The notes beneath the pieces were generated by a model. That model was not told the origin of the DNA and made no database searches. It saw nothing but the letters and a program-made list of their open reading frames with translations. From NCBI GenBank assembly GCA_963787345.1, contig CAWBCW010000036.1:1-64000 (forward strand): 64,000 nucleotides of DNA, given 5' to 3'. This document shows positions 8,688 through 21,927 of the stretch, piece by piece. This stretch comes from Bacillus_BD sp963787345. Its GTDB lineage: Bacteria; Bacillota; Bacilli; Bacillales; Cytobacillaceae. Numbering within the stretch: the stretch's first letter is position 1; every line of letters begins with the position of its first letter. The translations under genes and the position numbers were made by a program.

Positions 8688-9389
8688 CTACTGCTTCTCT
8701 TTTTGTGCTTGTATCCATTTGGCTTCAGCCTCTGCTAAGCGGATATAATTCGGAACAAATGTATGAATCTCTTCACCAGGTTTGTCCCGGCCAAGTAAAG
8801 CCAGCTCGGATGGACGAGGGATATGTTCCGTTATCTCAGAAATGACAGCCTTGCTCCCTAGTGCTTGTCTGATTCCATCTACATGAAGATCGATATCTCC
8901 GCCAACAAATAGAATCTTCTCCTCATATTCCCGTAACTGCTCTGCCCAATCCACAGAAAGAAGGATTCGATCAGGGATGACCGATTCCACTTGTCCTTGA
9001 TGAAAACGGTAGAGTCCTGTGTAAATTTGTCCACGGCGCGCATCAAATAACGGCGATACATATCCGTTAAAATGCCTTCCTACTCCCGCCGCTAGCGCTT
9101 CCAAACTCGAAACTCCAACCAATGGAATATTCAATGTCCAGGCTAATGTTTTTGCGATCGTTACACCAATTCGCACGCCTGTGTAAGATCCCGGCCCCTT
9201 TGCTACGACAATCTTACCGAGATCAGCCGGTTTCATATCACAATCTCCCAAGAGCTTCTCGATGCCAGGCATCACACGTACCGAATGATTTTTTTTCAGG
9301 TTTGTCATATATTCCCCAATCACTTTATCCTCATTGACAAGAGCGATTCCAAGTGAATAATTCGATGTATCTAATGCCAACACGTTCAT
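8688..9389 (-). CDS. tsaB: tRNA threonylcarbamoyladenosine biosynthesis protein TsaB
   Basis: TsaB is the catalytically inactive TsaD paralogue that scaffolds the t6A-synthesis complex. The 233-aa protein has the ASKHA N-terminal motif MNVLALDTSNYSLGIAL and the conserved GPGSYTGVRIGVTIAKTLAW segment near residues 66-85. The ATG overlaps the tsaE stop by four bases (ATGA), implying translational coupling. Confidence 0.96.
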   Translation of the reverse strand: MNVLALDTSNYSLGIALVNEDKVIGEYMTNLKKNHSVRVMPGIEKLLGDCDMKPADLGKIVVAKGPGSYTGVRIGVTIAKTLAWTLNIPLVGVSSLEALAAGVGRHFNGYVSPLFDARRGQIYTGLYRFHQGQVESVIPDRILLSVDWAEQLREYEEKILFVGGDIDLHVDGIRQALGSKAVISEITEHIPRPSELALLGRDKPGEEIHTFVPNYIRLAEAEAKWIQAQKEKQ

Positions 9390-9841
9390 GAAAAAATCTC
9401 CTTACATAAATCCTCATATCTTTTTCCAATTGGTTTAACGACAAACTTACGATTGTCCTCCCCTTCATGGTAAATAAAGATATTCAGTCGTTCTTCCGGC
9501 AGCTGCTCCTCTATTAAATGGGCCCATTCCACTACCGTTACACCATTACCTTCAAAATACTCATCAAAACCAAGATCCTCATACGAATCTTCCAAACGAT
9601 ATACATCCATATGATAAAGGGGCATTGTGCCCTGATACTCTTTGATAATCGTAAAAGTAGGACTATTCACATTTCGCTGAACTCCAAGTCCAAGTGCTAA
9701 CCCTTTTGTAAAAGCTGTTTTACCGGCGCCTAAATCGCCCTCTAATGTAATCACATCTCCTGGCTGCAGTAGAGTGGCTAAGTGTTTGGAAAAATTAGCT
9801 GTATCTTCTGCACTATGAGACGACCATTCAAATTTCATCAT
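9386..9841 (-). CDS. tsaE: t6A biosynthesis ATPase TsaE
   Basis: TsaE is the small P-loop ATPase that drives the TsaB-TsaD cycle. GDLGAGKTAFTKG (35-47) is the Walker A motif, and MDVYRLED and VVEWAH are characteristic TsaE motifs. Length is 151 aa, as expected. GGTGATG precedes the tandem ATG ATG start. It is the first gene of the operon. Copy 2 of the intergenic repeat ends about 16 bases upstream of the start. Confidence 0.96.
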   Translation of the reverse strand: MMKFEWSSHSAEDTANFSKHLATLLQPGDVITLEGDLGAGKTAFTKGLALGLGVQRNVNSPTFTIIKEYQGTMPLYHMDVYRLEDSYEDLGFDEYFEGNGVTVVEWAHLIEEQLPEERLNIFIYHEGEDNRKFVVKPIGKRYEDLCKEIFS

Positions 9842-9856
9842 TGTTCATCACCTTAA

Positions 9857-10086
9857 ATCAAATTCGCCCCGCCGAATTTGCGCCCGGATACAAAGCTTAA
9901 GCTCGCTCAATAAAATACCTTTAAAAAATCCGTGGCATCCGCCGGAGGCTAACTTTATTCAGCTGAGGTTTGAACTCTCACTGAATCAGAAAACTTTTAT
10001 TGCATTCATCCCTCACTTATAGAAGGTAAAAACTCTGTACCTGTCGCAAGCTTTCGGTACAAAAGTATTTGCTAAATAAAGTTCAA
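9857..10086 (-). repeat. Intergenic structured repeat, copy 2 (long form)
   Basis: On the minus strand this runs from an AACTTTATTTAGCAAAT-like end to the palindromic GGCGGGGCGAATTTGAT end, which lies 16 bases before tsaE. It carries an extra module of about 50 bp with TTGTACCGAAAGCTTGCGACAGGTAC-like pairing, shared with copy 3. Confidence 0.85.
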
Positions 10087-10169
10087 CTATCATCTTTTCA
10101 TATTAGCATCAGTATACGAGAAAAACAAACGAAACTATGAAGGACGGAGGTAGCCCCCGCCCCCTTTAC

Positions 10170-11957
10170 TTATTTAATTTTTACAAATAGATAAAGCTCC
10201 ATCATAAAATTCGTTTCATCCTTTATTTTATCGATATTGATAGTTAAAGGGATGATTTTCATCGAAGCATGTTCATTCTCTATACTAAAAGTTGCTTCCT
10301 CGACTGGCAGGAATTCCTTGCTTGTTTGATAATTATAGAACTTATCAATGATTGCCTGTGTCTTAAATTGGATCATTTCCTTATTTTCATCATTATGAAC
10401 TCGATAAATGACCTCGTCTTCGATTACTTCCTTAGTCAGTGTATAATTTTCTCCATTTTTCTCAAAAGTTACAACGTTCTCATCAACACTTTTATCATCT
10501 TTATAAAAATGAATACTGGAGCTGACAAATACGTCATACCCGGTGATTGGAATGGAAGGATTGGGCTCTAGGCCAATATAGACAAATTCATTTTGATGAT
10601 CTTGCTCATAATACTCTTGAAATCCAAATGTCTTTGAAAAATCCTTGTAAAAATCAAAGTCCTCAGGCAGCCATTCAATTTCCTTCGCATAATCCATCAT
10701 ATTCAAATAGTTCATTGCAGCTGTAATCGTCTTTTTATCTTCATTGGATATATTTCCATTCGGTTGAACCGTATTGTTTTCCAACATCTGATTTTCAATC
10801 AGGACCTTCTCGACGATTTCCCTTTGACTTGACTTACTTATTGTAAAAGCATCGACAGGAGGGAGAATCGAGAATACAGAGAAAACAATCAATAAAGCTG
10901 CCACAATCCCCGTCTTACGAACGGGCAAAAAGCTCAAACAGCCTCCAGCAATCGCTGCAAATAATCCATACAAGATGACATAATAGCGTGTATGCGTAAT
11001 TCCTGTGTCGCTTAAACTAAGAACGGATGAAATAATTTGAAATACGACGATCGGAATAAGAATTTTAGGTAAAACTTTTCTAAAAAACACCGTAAATTTA
11101 TTTTCAATTTCACTTGCTAATAGGAATACAACGATAACTGTTATGGAATAAGAAACAATCATCGGTTCCAATAGATTATTACTCCAAAATTCCCCACCAA
11201 TATTTTGGAGGATATAGATCAGCAAAATCACGGTAAAAACGGAAATTAACGGGATGATAATATAGGATATTAAAACTTCAAAAAACTTTGGACAGTTGGC
11301 TGCCTTTTGAACCAATCTCGTTTGATTTTCTATTTCTTCTTGGCCTTCACTGCGCTTTCCAGGAAAAGTAGGAATGAGGGAAAGGAAATACATTGGTGTA
11401 AATAGGATGAAAACGATATTTGCTGCATGTGAGTACAATTTATAATTCACTGGAAAAATGAGCTGGTCAATGGCTGTAATAATAATCGCAACTCCCGCAT
11501 AAATGACACCAGAGAATAGCAATGAATTAAAAATAGATTTAAAGGCGATCATAAAGCTTTTATTAAAACTAATCTTACTTTTCATCACTGGCACCCAAAT
11601 AAAGGCAAATAATAGGGCAAACAATGCGACTCCTGTGCGAATCGTGATTTCCATCCCTAATGTAGAAGCCGGAGCAATGACTGCGTAATATCCGCCTGTA
11701 AGGATAATGACGATTGCCATTAAGTAGTAGCGAGCAGAAGACTTTATAAAAAATCTCTCGTAACATGCTTGAGAAACGGCACTGAGAAAAACACCAACGA
11801 CCAATGCGTACAAGATTTTAGAAATATCCTCTTCACTTTGAATAGCTGTTCCGTTAATAATTACTGCTACAATCAAAAAGATCGTTGTAAGAGGATAGCG
11901 TTCGATGGCATTCGTTAAACCTTTGAGCCGATCTTTTAAAAATGTTAGGAATTTCAT
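10170..11957 (-). CDS. Large multi-pass membrane protein, DUF4153-type
   Basis: A 595-residue integral membrane protein. About ten to twelve hydrophobic helices occupy residues 20-380, and the C-terminal third (about 385-595) is a hydrophilic domain likely outside the membrane. The helical part resembles the DUF4153 family by its overall pattern; I cannot confirm this without a profile search. The ATG at 11955-11957 has GAAGGGA six bases upstream; an in-frame GTG six codons earlier lacks a ribosome-binding site. It occupies the place of thiL next to tsaE in B. subtilis. No function is assigned. It is flanked by repeat copies 2 and 3. Confidence 0.75.
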   Translation of the reverse strand: MKFLTFLKDRLKGLTNAIERYPLTTIFLIVAVIINGTAIQSEEDISKILYALVVGVFLSAVSQACYERFFIKSSARYYLMAIVIILTGGYYAVIAPASTLGMEITIRTGVALFALLFAFIWVPVMKSKISFNKSFMIAFKSIFNSLLFSGVIYAGVAIIITAIDQLIFPVNYKLYSHAANIVFILFTPMYFLSLIPTFPGKRSEGQEEIENQTRLVQKAANCPKFFEVLISYIIIPLISVFTVILLIYILQNIGGEFWSNNLLEPMIVSYSITVIVVFLLASEIENKFTVFFRKVLPKILIPIVVFQIISSVLSLSDTGITHTRYYVILYGLFAAIAGGCLSFLPVRKTGIVAALLIVFSVFSILPPVDAFTISKSSQREIVEKVLIENQMLENNTVQPNGNISNEDKKTITAAMNYLNMMDYAKEIEWLPEDFDFYKDFSKTFGFQEYYEQDHQNEFVYIGLEPNPSIPITGYDVFVSSSIHFYKDDKSVDENVVTFEKNGENYTLTKEVIEDEVIYRVHNDENKEMIQFKTQAIIDKFYNYQTSKEFLPVEEATFSIENEHASMKIIPLTINIDKIKDETNFMMELYLFVKIK

Positions 11958-12033
11958 GTCAATCCCTTCTTTCACCTAATAATTTGTGCTGTAGCATCAT
12001 TACATTGTATTACTGTCCTCAGCACTAGATGTG

Positions 12034-12206
12034 ATCAAATTCGCCCGTCGAATTTACGTCCGGATCTTCTCGAGCTCGCTCGAGAAATTTATCCGCCGGA
12101 GGCTCAGGCTTTTCAGCCGGGGTTTGAACCCATACTTACTAGAAGCGGGGAACCACTGTACCTATCGCAAGCTTTCGGTACAAAAAGTATCTGCTGAATG
12201 AAGTTC
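12034..12206 (-). repeat. Intergenic structured repeat, copy 3
   Basis: Same family as copy 2, including the TACCGAAAGCTTGCGATAGGTAC module and the AAATTCGACGGGCGAATTTGAT palindromic end facing the DUF4153-type gene. A GAGCTCGCTCGAG-type palindrome lies in the middle. Confidence 0.85.
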
Positions 12207-12315
12207 AATTTAAACAAGGACTCAACCTTTAATCATAAAAGGCTTCCCTCAATTTCAAAGTACACCTTTTTTAGCTATTTGTCTATTACCTTTCCAACAG
12301 AGGTTAAGACGAATA

Positions 12316-12344
12316 TTGACAATTTTATGAACCTTATATATAAT
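12316..12344 (+). promoter_or_regulatory. Promoter of the thi operon leader
   Basis: TTGACA (12316-12321), 17-base spacer and TATAAT (12339-12344) form a consensus sigma-A promoter. Initiation would fall just before repeat copy 4, which is therefore transcribed. The stretch TTGACAATTTTATGAAC closely matches the promoters at 60403 and 60817. Confidence 0.8.
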
Positions 12345-12353
12345 TCTATTTAA

Positions 12354-12520
12354 TTGCATTCAGCAAATGAAATTAAAGCCTCCGGCGGATAAGTATATCG
12401 AACTAAGTTCAACGACAGACAGGGTTAACGTCCAAGAATCAGATTAGACATGCTGGATGTGGCAGTTTCATGAAGCAAGTTCGATAAAATCTGGGCTCAA
12501 ATACGCCAGACGCATTTAAT
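12354..12520 (+). repeat. Intergenic structured repeat, copy 4 (divergent)
   Basis: Starts GCATTCAGCAAATGAAATTAAAGCCTCCGGCGG in two pieces and ends GTTCGATAAAATCTGGGCTCAAATACG, degenerate at the final palindrome. The middle has an insert (AACGACAGACAGGGTTAACG) shared with copy 1. It lies in the leader between the thi promoter and the attenuator-like hairpin. Confidence 0.75.
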
Positions 12521-12538
12521 AATATGAATATAAGAAAC

Positions 12539-12592
12539 GCACAAAATGGGGAGCACCACCGAAAGGGTGTTTACTTGTTTTGTGCTTTTTTT
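12539..12592 (+). terminator. Attenuator-like hairpin upstream of thiS
   Basis: GCACAAAA pairs with TTTTGTGC followed by seven Ts, with an inner CACC-GAAA-GGTG hairpin. It lies between the promoter at 12316 and thiS, so transcription must read through it. No TPP riboswitch core (CTGAGA and partner) is visible. Confidence 0.7.
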
Positions 12593-12666
12593 GTGCAAAA
12601 AACTGTGTTAAACGTGAATGTTGATTTAACAGAGCCTAGGTAAAAAAAGATAAGGAAGTGAAAAAT

Positions 12667-12861
12667 ATGAAGGTAAACGGACAGATTGAACCTTTAAAAG
12701 AGGGTCAATCTTTATACGAATATTTAGTGGAAAGAAATTTTGATCCAACAAAAGTCGCTGTAGAACGTAACGGCGATATTGTGTCCAAGGCAGATTACAA
12801 GAATGTAAAGCTTGGGAATGAGGATAACTTAGAGATTGTTAGGTTCGTAGGAGGAGGTTAA
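12667..12861 (+). CDS. thiS: Sulfur carrier protein ThiS
   Basis: ThiS is a ubiquitin-like protein carrying sulfur as a C-terminal thiocarboxylate for thiazole synthesis. The 64-residue protein ends in the required Gly-Gly (RFVGGG). Start ATG 12667 is placed by AAGGAAG about 8 bases upstream; an in-frame GTG at 12658 overlaps that site. It is the first gene of thiS-thiF-thiG-thiH-tenI and lies three bases before thiF. Confidence 0.93.
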   Translation: MKVNGQIEPLKEGQSLYEYLVERNFDPTKVAVERNGDIVSKADYKNVKLGNEDNLEIVRFVGGG

Positions 12862-12864
12862 AAA

Positions 12865-13668
12865 ATGAAAGTAACGATCAACGGGAAAGAACAGGAAATA
12901 ACTCTTCAGACAGCATTCCAAGTAAGAGACAAAGTTGGAAATCCCGATGATATTGTCATCCTAAATGGTTTCCAGATTGCAGAGGACTGCCAACTCTCTG
13001 AAAATGATACTCTTTCAATCATTCAAAAAGGTGTCATGCCGGATAAAGAGGAATTAGAGAGCATGATGACGGCCCGACATACGCCAAATGTTCATAACAA
13101 AGTTAAAAAAGGAAAGGTCGCCATTGCTGGGCTAGGCGGCCTCGGATCCAACATCGCTGTGATGCTCGCTAGAATTGGTGTAGGGCACCTCATTCTCGTC
13201 GACTTTGATATTGTTGAGCCTAGTAATCTCAACCGACAAAGTTATTATGTAAGACATTTAGGAATGCCGAAAACACTAGCACTTAAGGAACAAATTGAAG
13301 AAATCAATCCCTTTATAGAAATAGAGACAAAGTTTGTGAAAATCACAGAGGAAAATGTCGTTGAACTTTTTCACGATGTGGACATTATTTGTGAAGCCTT
13401 TGATAAAGCAGACCAAAAGGCAATGCTTATAAATACAGCGCTAAGCCAGCTGCCTAATAGTATCGTTGTTTCCGGCTCCGGTATGGCTGGATATGACAGT
13501 TCTAATTTAATCCAAACAAGAAGAACACTAAAACGTTTATATCTTTGTGGGGATTTAGAAAATGAAGCAAGTGTAGGAAAAGGTCTAATGGCACCAAGAG
13601 TTCAAATTTGTGCAGGTCACCAAGCCAATATGATTCTCCGTTTATTAGTAGGAGAAAAAGAAGTTTAA
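12865..13668 (+). CDS. thiF: ThiS adenylyltransferase ThiF, with N-terminal ThiS-like domain (clostridial type)
   Basis: An E1-like enzyme that adenylates the ThiS C-terminus. Residues 1-60 form a ThiS-like ubiquitin fold without a terminal Gly-Gly, and residues 80-267 the Rossmann domain with GLGGLGSN (89-96), VDFDIVEPSNLNRQ (112-125) and KTLALKEQI. No paired CxxC zinc motifs are seen, unlike MoeB/ThiF of E. coli type. This architecture is that of the anaerobe-type ThiF found with thiG and thiH. GGAGGAGG precedes the ATG. The TAA stop lies inside the first bases of repeat copy 5. Confidence 0.9.
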   Translation: MKVTINGKEQEITLQTAFQVRDKVGNPDDIVILNGFQIAEDCQLSENDTLSIIQKGVMPDKEELESMMTARHTPNVHNKVKKGKVAIAGLGGLGSNIAVMLARIGVGHLILVDFDIVEPSNLNRQSYYVRHLGMPKTLALKEQIEEINPFIEIETKFVKITEENVVELFHDVDIICEAFDKADQKAMLINTALSQLPNSIVVSGSGMAGYDSSNLIQTRRTLKRLYLCGDLENEASVGKGLMAPRVQICAGHQANMILRLLVGEKEV

Positions 13669-13854
13669 CTACATTCAGCACCAGTTTCTCACTTCTAAAA
13701 GTGGTGAGGTAAATACCAAACACTTTTCATTCAGTAGGTGTTAACCTTTTGCTGAATGAAGTTAAAGCCTCCGGCGGATGCCACAGATTTTCAAAGGAAG
13801 TTTATCGAACAAGTTCGATAAAATCTGGGCGCAAATTCGTCGAGGCGAATTTGA
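13664..13854 (+). repeat. Intergenic structured repeat, copy 5 (best-preserved form)
   Basis: Begins at the thiF stop (GTTTAACTACATTCAGC) and ends AAATTCGTCGAGGCGAATTTGAT, nine bases before the thiG ribosome-binding region. Potential stems are CATTCAGC/GCTGAATG across the first half, CTCACTTC-TAAAA-GTGGTGAG, TTTATCGAAC-AAGTTCGATAAA and AAATTCG/CGAATTT. It fills the whole thiF-thiG gap. Confidence 0.9.
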
Positions 13855-13872
13855 TAAGGGGGAGTTTTACTC

Positions 13873-14652
13873 ATGCAAAAGACATTGACAAAGGATCCAT
13901 TAATTATCGGAGGACATGAATTTCAATCGCGATTTATTTTAGGCTCAGGGAAGTTTTCATTGCCTATGATGAATGCGGTTATTGAATATGGCGAGGCAGA
14001 AATCGTCACGCTTGCCCTTAGAAGAGCCAATACAGATGAAGAAAATATCATTGATTATATTCCAAAAAACATTACATTGCTGCCAAATACTTCAGGAGCG
14101 AGAACGGCAGAGGAGGCACTGCGAATTGCCCGCCTTTCCCGGGAACTTGGCTGCGGAGATTTTGTTAAGGTGGAAGTTATCCAAGATTCAAAGTATTTAT
14201 TGCCAGATAACCAAGAAACCGTTCGAGCAACCGAGATGCTAACAAAAGAAGGTTTTATCGTGTTGCCATATATGTACCCTGATTTATATACAGCAAGAGC
14301 ACTCGTAGATGCCGGTGCCGCAGCTGTCATGCCATTAGGTTCACCGATCGGCAGCAATAAAGGGCTTTGTACAAAAGAATTCATTCAAATTCTAGTCGAT
14401 GAAATTGATTTACCGATTATTGTCGATGCTGGGATTGGCCGTCCTTCTCAAGCCTGCGAAGCGATGGAAATGGGCGTTGATGCGGTGATGTGTAATACTG
14501 CGATTGCGACTGCGAACGATGTGTCACTTATGGCGCAAGCATTCAACGGAGCCATTAAGGCAGGACGCACCGCTTATCTGGCTGGTCTCGGACGCGTATT
14601 AGATTTTAAAGCAGAAGCATCAAGTCCATTAACTGGATTTTTGGAGGAATAA
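13873..14652 (+). CDS. thiG: Thiazole synthase ThiG
   Basis: ThiG is a TIM-barrel enzyme that condenses 1-deoxyxylulose 5-phosphate, dehydroglycine and ThiS thiocarboxylate into the thiazole phosphate. Lys99 in DFVKVEVI is the likely Schiff-base lysine. LPNTSGARTAEEA (70-82), LPDNQETVRATEML and the phosphate-binding VDAGIGRPSQACEAMEMGVDAV-type loop are present, in order. Length 259 aa is normal. GGGGGAG lies about 9 bases upstream. The dehydroglycine donor should be ThiH, encoded next. Confidence 0.96.
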   Translation: MQKTLTKDPLIIGGHEFQSRFILGSGKFSLPMMNAVIEYGEAEIVTLALRRANTDEENIIDYIPKNITLLPNTSGARTAEEALRIARLSRELGCGDFVKVEVIQDSKYLLPDNQETVRATEMLTKEGFIVLPYMYPDLYTARALVDAGAAAVMPLGSPIGSNKGLCTKEFIQILVDEIDLPIIVDAGIGRPSQACEAMEMGVDAVMCNTAIATANDVSLMAQAFNGAIKAGRTAYLAGLGRVLDFKAEASSPLTGFLEE

Positions 14653-14657
14653 TAGAA

Positions 14658-15812
14658 ATGGCTATAAAAAAAGTCGATCATATGCAGTATCAAGAAGGAA
14701 TGGAAATTATCCAATCAGATATGATGGAAAAAGTGTTAAAAACGGCCGATCAATATGACGATCAACAGTTTACAAGTCGTGACGTGGAAAGAGCCTTAAG
14801 TAAGGACCATCTTTCCCTTGAGGATTTCGGGGCTCTCCTCTCTTCTGCTGCCTTGCCATATTTAGAAATCATGGCACAAAAAGGAATGGCAGAAACAAAA
14901 AAGCATTTCGGGAATAACATTTCACTGTTCACACCATTGTACATTGCAAATTATTGTGAAAATGAATGTGTCTACTGTGGTTTTAAAGCAACGAATAAAA
15001 TTCAGCGTGCCGTACTTAACCCGAAAGAGGCAGAGGATGAGTTAAAGGCGATTGCCGCTACAGGGCTTGAAGAGATTTTACTTTTAACAGGCGAATCCCG
15101 CTATAAATCAGACGTTGAATATATTGGAAGTACAATTCAATTAGCAACTAAATATTTTAAAACGGTCGGCATTGAAATCTACCCTTTAAATGTGGATGAA
15201 TATGCTTATATACATGAATGCGGTGCTGACTTTGTATCTGTTTACCAGGAGACTTACAATCCTGATAAATATGAGCAGGTTCACTTATGGGGATCCAAAC
15301 GAATTTTCCCTTACCGCTTTTATGCCCAAGAGCGAGCCTTACAAGGCGGAATGCGTGGCGTTTCCTTCGGTGCTCTCTTAGGATTAGATAACTTTCGTAA
15401 AGATGCGTTTGCTACAGGCTTGCATGCAATGTTAGTCCAACAAAAATATCCGCATGCTGAAATTGGCTTCTCTGTTCCACGAATACGGCCATACATTAAC
15501 AATGCGGAAAATAATTCAAAGGATGTACATGAAAAACAGTTATTACAAGTTATGCTAGCCTATCGCTTATTCATGCCATATGCAGGAATCACGATTTCAA
15601 CTCGCGAAAGACCAGGTTTTCGGGATCATGTTGCGGGAATGGTAGCAAATAAAATGTCAGCTGGTGTAAATGTCGGTGTAGGCGGACATGAAGAGGAACA
15701 AAAAGGGGATCAACAGTTTGAGATTTCTGATGAACGAAGCGTGGCAGAAATTCATAACATGATTGTCAACAAAGGTCTACAACCAGTTTATACCGATTAT
15801 ATTCGAGTTTAG
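14658..15812 (+). CDS. thiH: Tyrosine lyase ThiH (radical SAM 2-iminoacetate synthase)
   Basis: ThiH cleaves tyrosine by a radical S-adenosylmethionine mechanism to dehydroglycine and p-cresol, an oxygen-sensitive route. The [4Fe-4S] motif C-x3-C-x2-C is at Cys100, Cys104 and Cys107 (YCENECVYCGF), followed by LLTGESR and the C-terminal BATS-like region (TISTRERPGFRDH). Length 384 aa fits. GGAGGAAT precedes the ATG. B. subtilis instead uses the oxygen-dependent glycine oxidase ThiO, so this operon is of clostridial type. Confidence 0.95.
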   Translation: MAIKKVDHMQYQEGMEIIQSDMMEKVLKTADQYDDQQFTSRDVERALSKDHLSLEDFGALLSSAALPYLEIMAQKGMAETKKHFGNNISLFTPLYIANYCENECVYCGFKATNKIQRAVLNPKEAEDELKAIAATGLEEILLLTGESRYKSDVEYIGSTIQLATKYFKTVGIEIYPLNVDEYAYIHECGADFVSVYQETYNPDKYEQVHLWGSKRIFPYRFYAQERALQGGMRGVSFGALLGLDNFRKDAFATGLHAMLVQQKYPHAEIGFSVPRIRPYINNAENNSKDVHEKQLLQVMLAYRLFMPYAGITISTRERPGFRDHVAGMVANKMSAGVNVGVGGHEEEQKGDQQFEISDERSVAEIHNMIVNKGLQPVYTDYIRV

Positions 15813-15823
15813 GTGAAGGGCAA

Positions 15824-16405
15824 ATGTTAATTTATGTAACAAACCGCAAACTCTGTAAACGTAACTTTTTAGAACAAGTCGATCAATTGGCTAAAGGAAA
15901 GCCTCAAGCCATCATGCTGAGGGAAAAAGATTTACCTTTGAATGAATATGAAGCATTAGCTAGAAAAGTATATCGAATTTGCTACGAAAACAACGTTCCA
16001 CTTATTATTAATCAAAATATATCAGTAGCAGCAACGTTAAAGTTAGGTAATATCCAGCTATCCATGGAAAATCTAAGAAAATACAGGCAAGATTTAAGGC
16101 ATTTCAATTGTGTAGGGGCTTCCGTTCATTCTGTATCAGAGGCGATTGAAGCCCAATTACTGGGAGCTACCCATTTAATTGCTGGACACATCTTCTCAAC
16201 CGATAGTAAAAAAGGAGTTCCTCCGAGAGGACTCCCCTTTTTGAAAGATGTATGTGATGCCGTGTCCATTCCTGTATTCGCCATTGGGGGCATTACTGAA
16301 AAAGAGATGAGCGCTATTAAAAAAACAGGTGCGAGCGGTATTTGTATTATGTCGGAAGCAATGACTTGTGAAAATCCTGTGCTATTAAGTCAAGCCTTCC
16401 GATAA
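15824..16405 (+). CDS. TenI/ThiE-family protein (probable thiazole tautomerase)
   Basis: A 193-residue TIM-barrel protein of the ThiE/TenI family. It has a phosphate-binding FAIGGI segment near residue 160 and the loop HIFSTDSKKGVPPRGLPFL, which resembles TenI more than ThiE. TenI aromatises the ThiG product. It is the last gene of the thi operon, 11 bases after thiH, with AGGTGAAGG upstream, and ends before a strong terminator. A thiamine-phosphate synthase role cannot be excluded, as no separate thiE is in the window. Confidence 0.85.
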   Translation: MLIYVTNRKLCKRNFLEQVDQLAKGKPQAIMLREKDLPLNEYEALARKVYRICYENNVPLIINQNISVAATLKLGNIQLSMENLRKYRQDLRHFNCVGASVHSVSEAIEAQLLGATHLIAGHIFSTDSKKGVPPRGLPFLKDVCDAVSIPVFAIGGITEKEMSAIKKTGASGICIMSEAMTCENPVLLSQAFR

Positions 16406-16470
16406 ATAGGTAAGGAGAAATTCCTTGCCTATTTTATTTTAATGAAATTAGATTATTTATATTAATAATA

Positions 16471-16509
16471 AAAAAAGTGATTATACCTTGTTGGTATAAT
16501 CACTTTTTT
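16471..16509. terminator. Bidirectional terminator between tenI and the rRNA operon
   Basis: AAAAAAGTGATTATACC pairs perfectly with GGTATAATCACTTTTTT across a short loop, with A/T runs on both sides. Confidence 0.9.
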
Positions 16510-16513
16510 GCGA

Positions 16514-16587
<74 letters not shown>

Positions 16588-16624
16588 ATAATAATATTTA
16601 CTCCTATTTTATAATAGAAGTTTA

Positions 16625-16741
<117 letters not shown>

Positions 16742-16807
16742 TATTTTTTGAGGGCCTTGTTCCCTCAAAACTAGATAATGTATGCTTTGACAATCATTGT
16801 TTTTGTG

Positions 16808-19739
<2,932 letters not shown>

Positions 19740-19895
19740 AATTTTCATGGTCTTACTTAAAAAAAGAACTTACTTACAATGATGTCTTGTCATTACATTA
19801 TCTAGTTTTCAAAGAACAAGGTTTTGAGAGATTATTCTCTCAAAACTAAACAAGCAGATCCGTCACGTTCATCTCTAAAAAGAGACGTTCCGAAT

Positions 19896-21455
<1,560 letters not shown>

Positions 21456-21546
21456 AGTGTTTGAATAGCTCATAAAAATTTGTTGTCCGAAGACAACGGT
21501 TTTTGTTACATATAGTAACTATACTAACGTTGACGTTTCTGCTTTG

Positions 21547-21568
21547 TTTAGTTTTCAAAGAACAATTA
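21547..21568 (-). promoter_or_regulatory. BoxA-like antitermination leader element
   Basis: TTGTTCTTTGAAAACTAAAC on the minus strand upstream of 16S resembles the boxA element of Bacillus rRNA leaders. A similar GTTCTTTGAAAACTAG occurs in the 16S-23S spacer (about 19800-19818). Confidence 0.6.
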
Positions 21569-21574
21569 AATTTT

Positions 21575-21648
21575 TGGAGCGGGTGAAGGGAATCGAACCC
21601 TCATCAACAGCTTGGAAGGCTGTGGTTTTACCACTAAACTACACCCGC
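21575..21648 (-). tRNA. tRNA-Gly (TCC)
   Basis: Acceptor GCGGGTG/CACCCGC, anticodon loop CTTCCAA giving TCC, CCA encoded. Last tRNA before 16S. Confidence 0.95.
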
Positions 21649-21667
21649 ATTATTAATAATATTTATA

Positions 21668-21741
21668 TCGGGAAGACAGGATTCGAACCTGCGACCCCTT
21701 GGTCCCAAACCAAGTGCTCTACCAAGCTGAGCTACTTCCCG
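21668..21741 (-). tRNA. tRNA-Pro (TGG)
   Basis: Acceptor CGGGAAG/CTTCCCG, anticodon loop TTTGGGA giving TGG, T-loop GGTTCGAATCC. CCA is not encoded. Confidence 0.94.
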
Positions 21742-21927
21742 TATCTGAATATAACAGTACGGAAATTTAGACATTTGATTAATGAACTAAATAACTTTAT
21801 TTCCTACTAAAGAAGAAATTTATTGTTATGTAACCCATATAACCAAAAGTGATAATTCTCTAAGTTCATATTCAAGTTTTTATCTTTATGAGATAAAGAA
21901 GCACCTTTCACTTAAGGTAACTTTTAT

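Noticed and set aside
12354..12666. TPP riboswitch in the thi leader
   Set aside because: No CTGAGA core or ACCC/GAACCTGA-type partner was seen; only a repeat and a hairpin.
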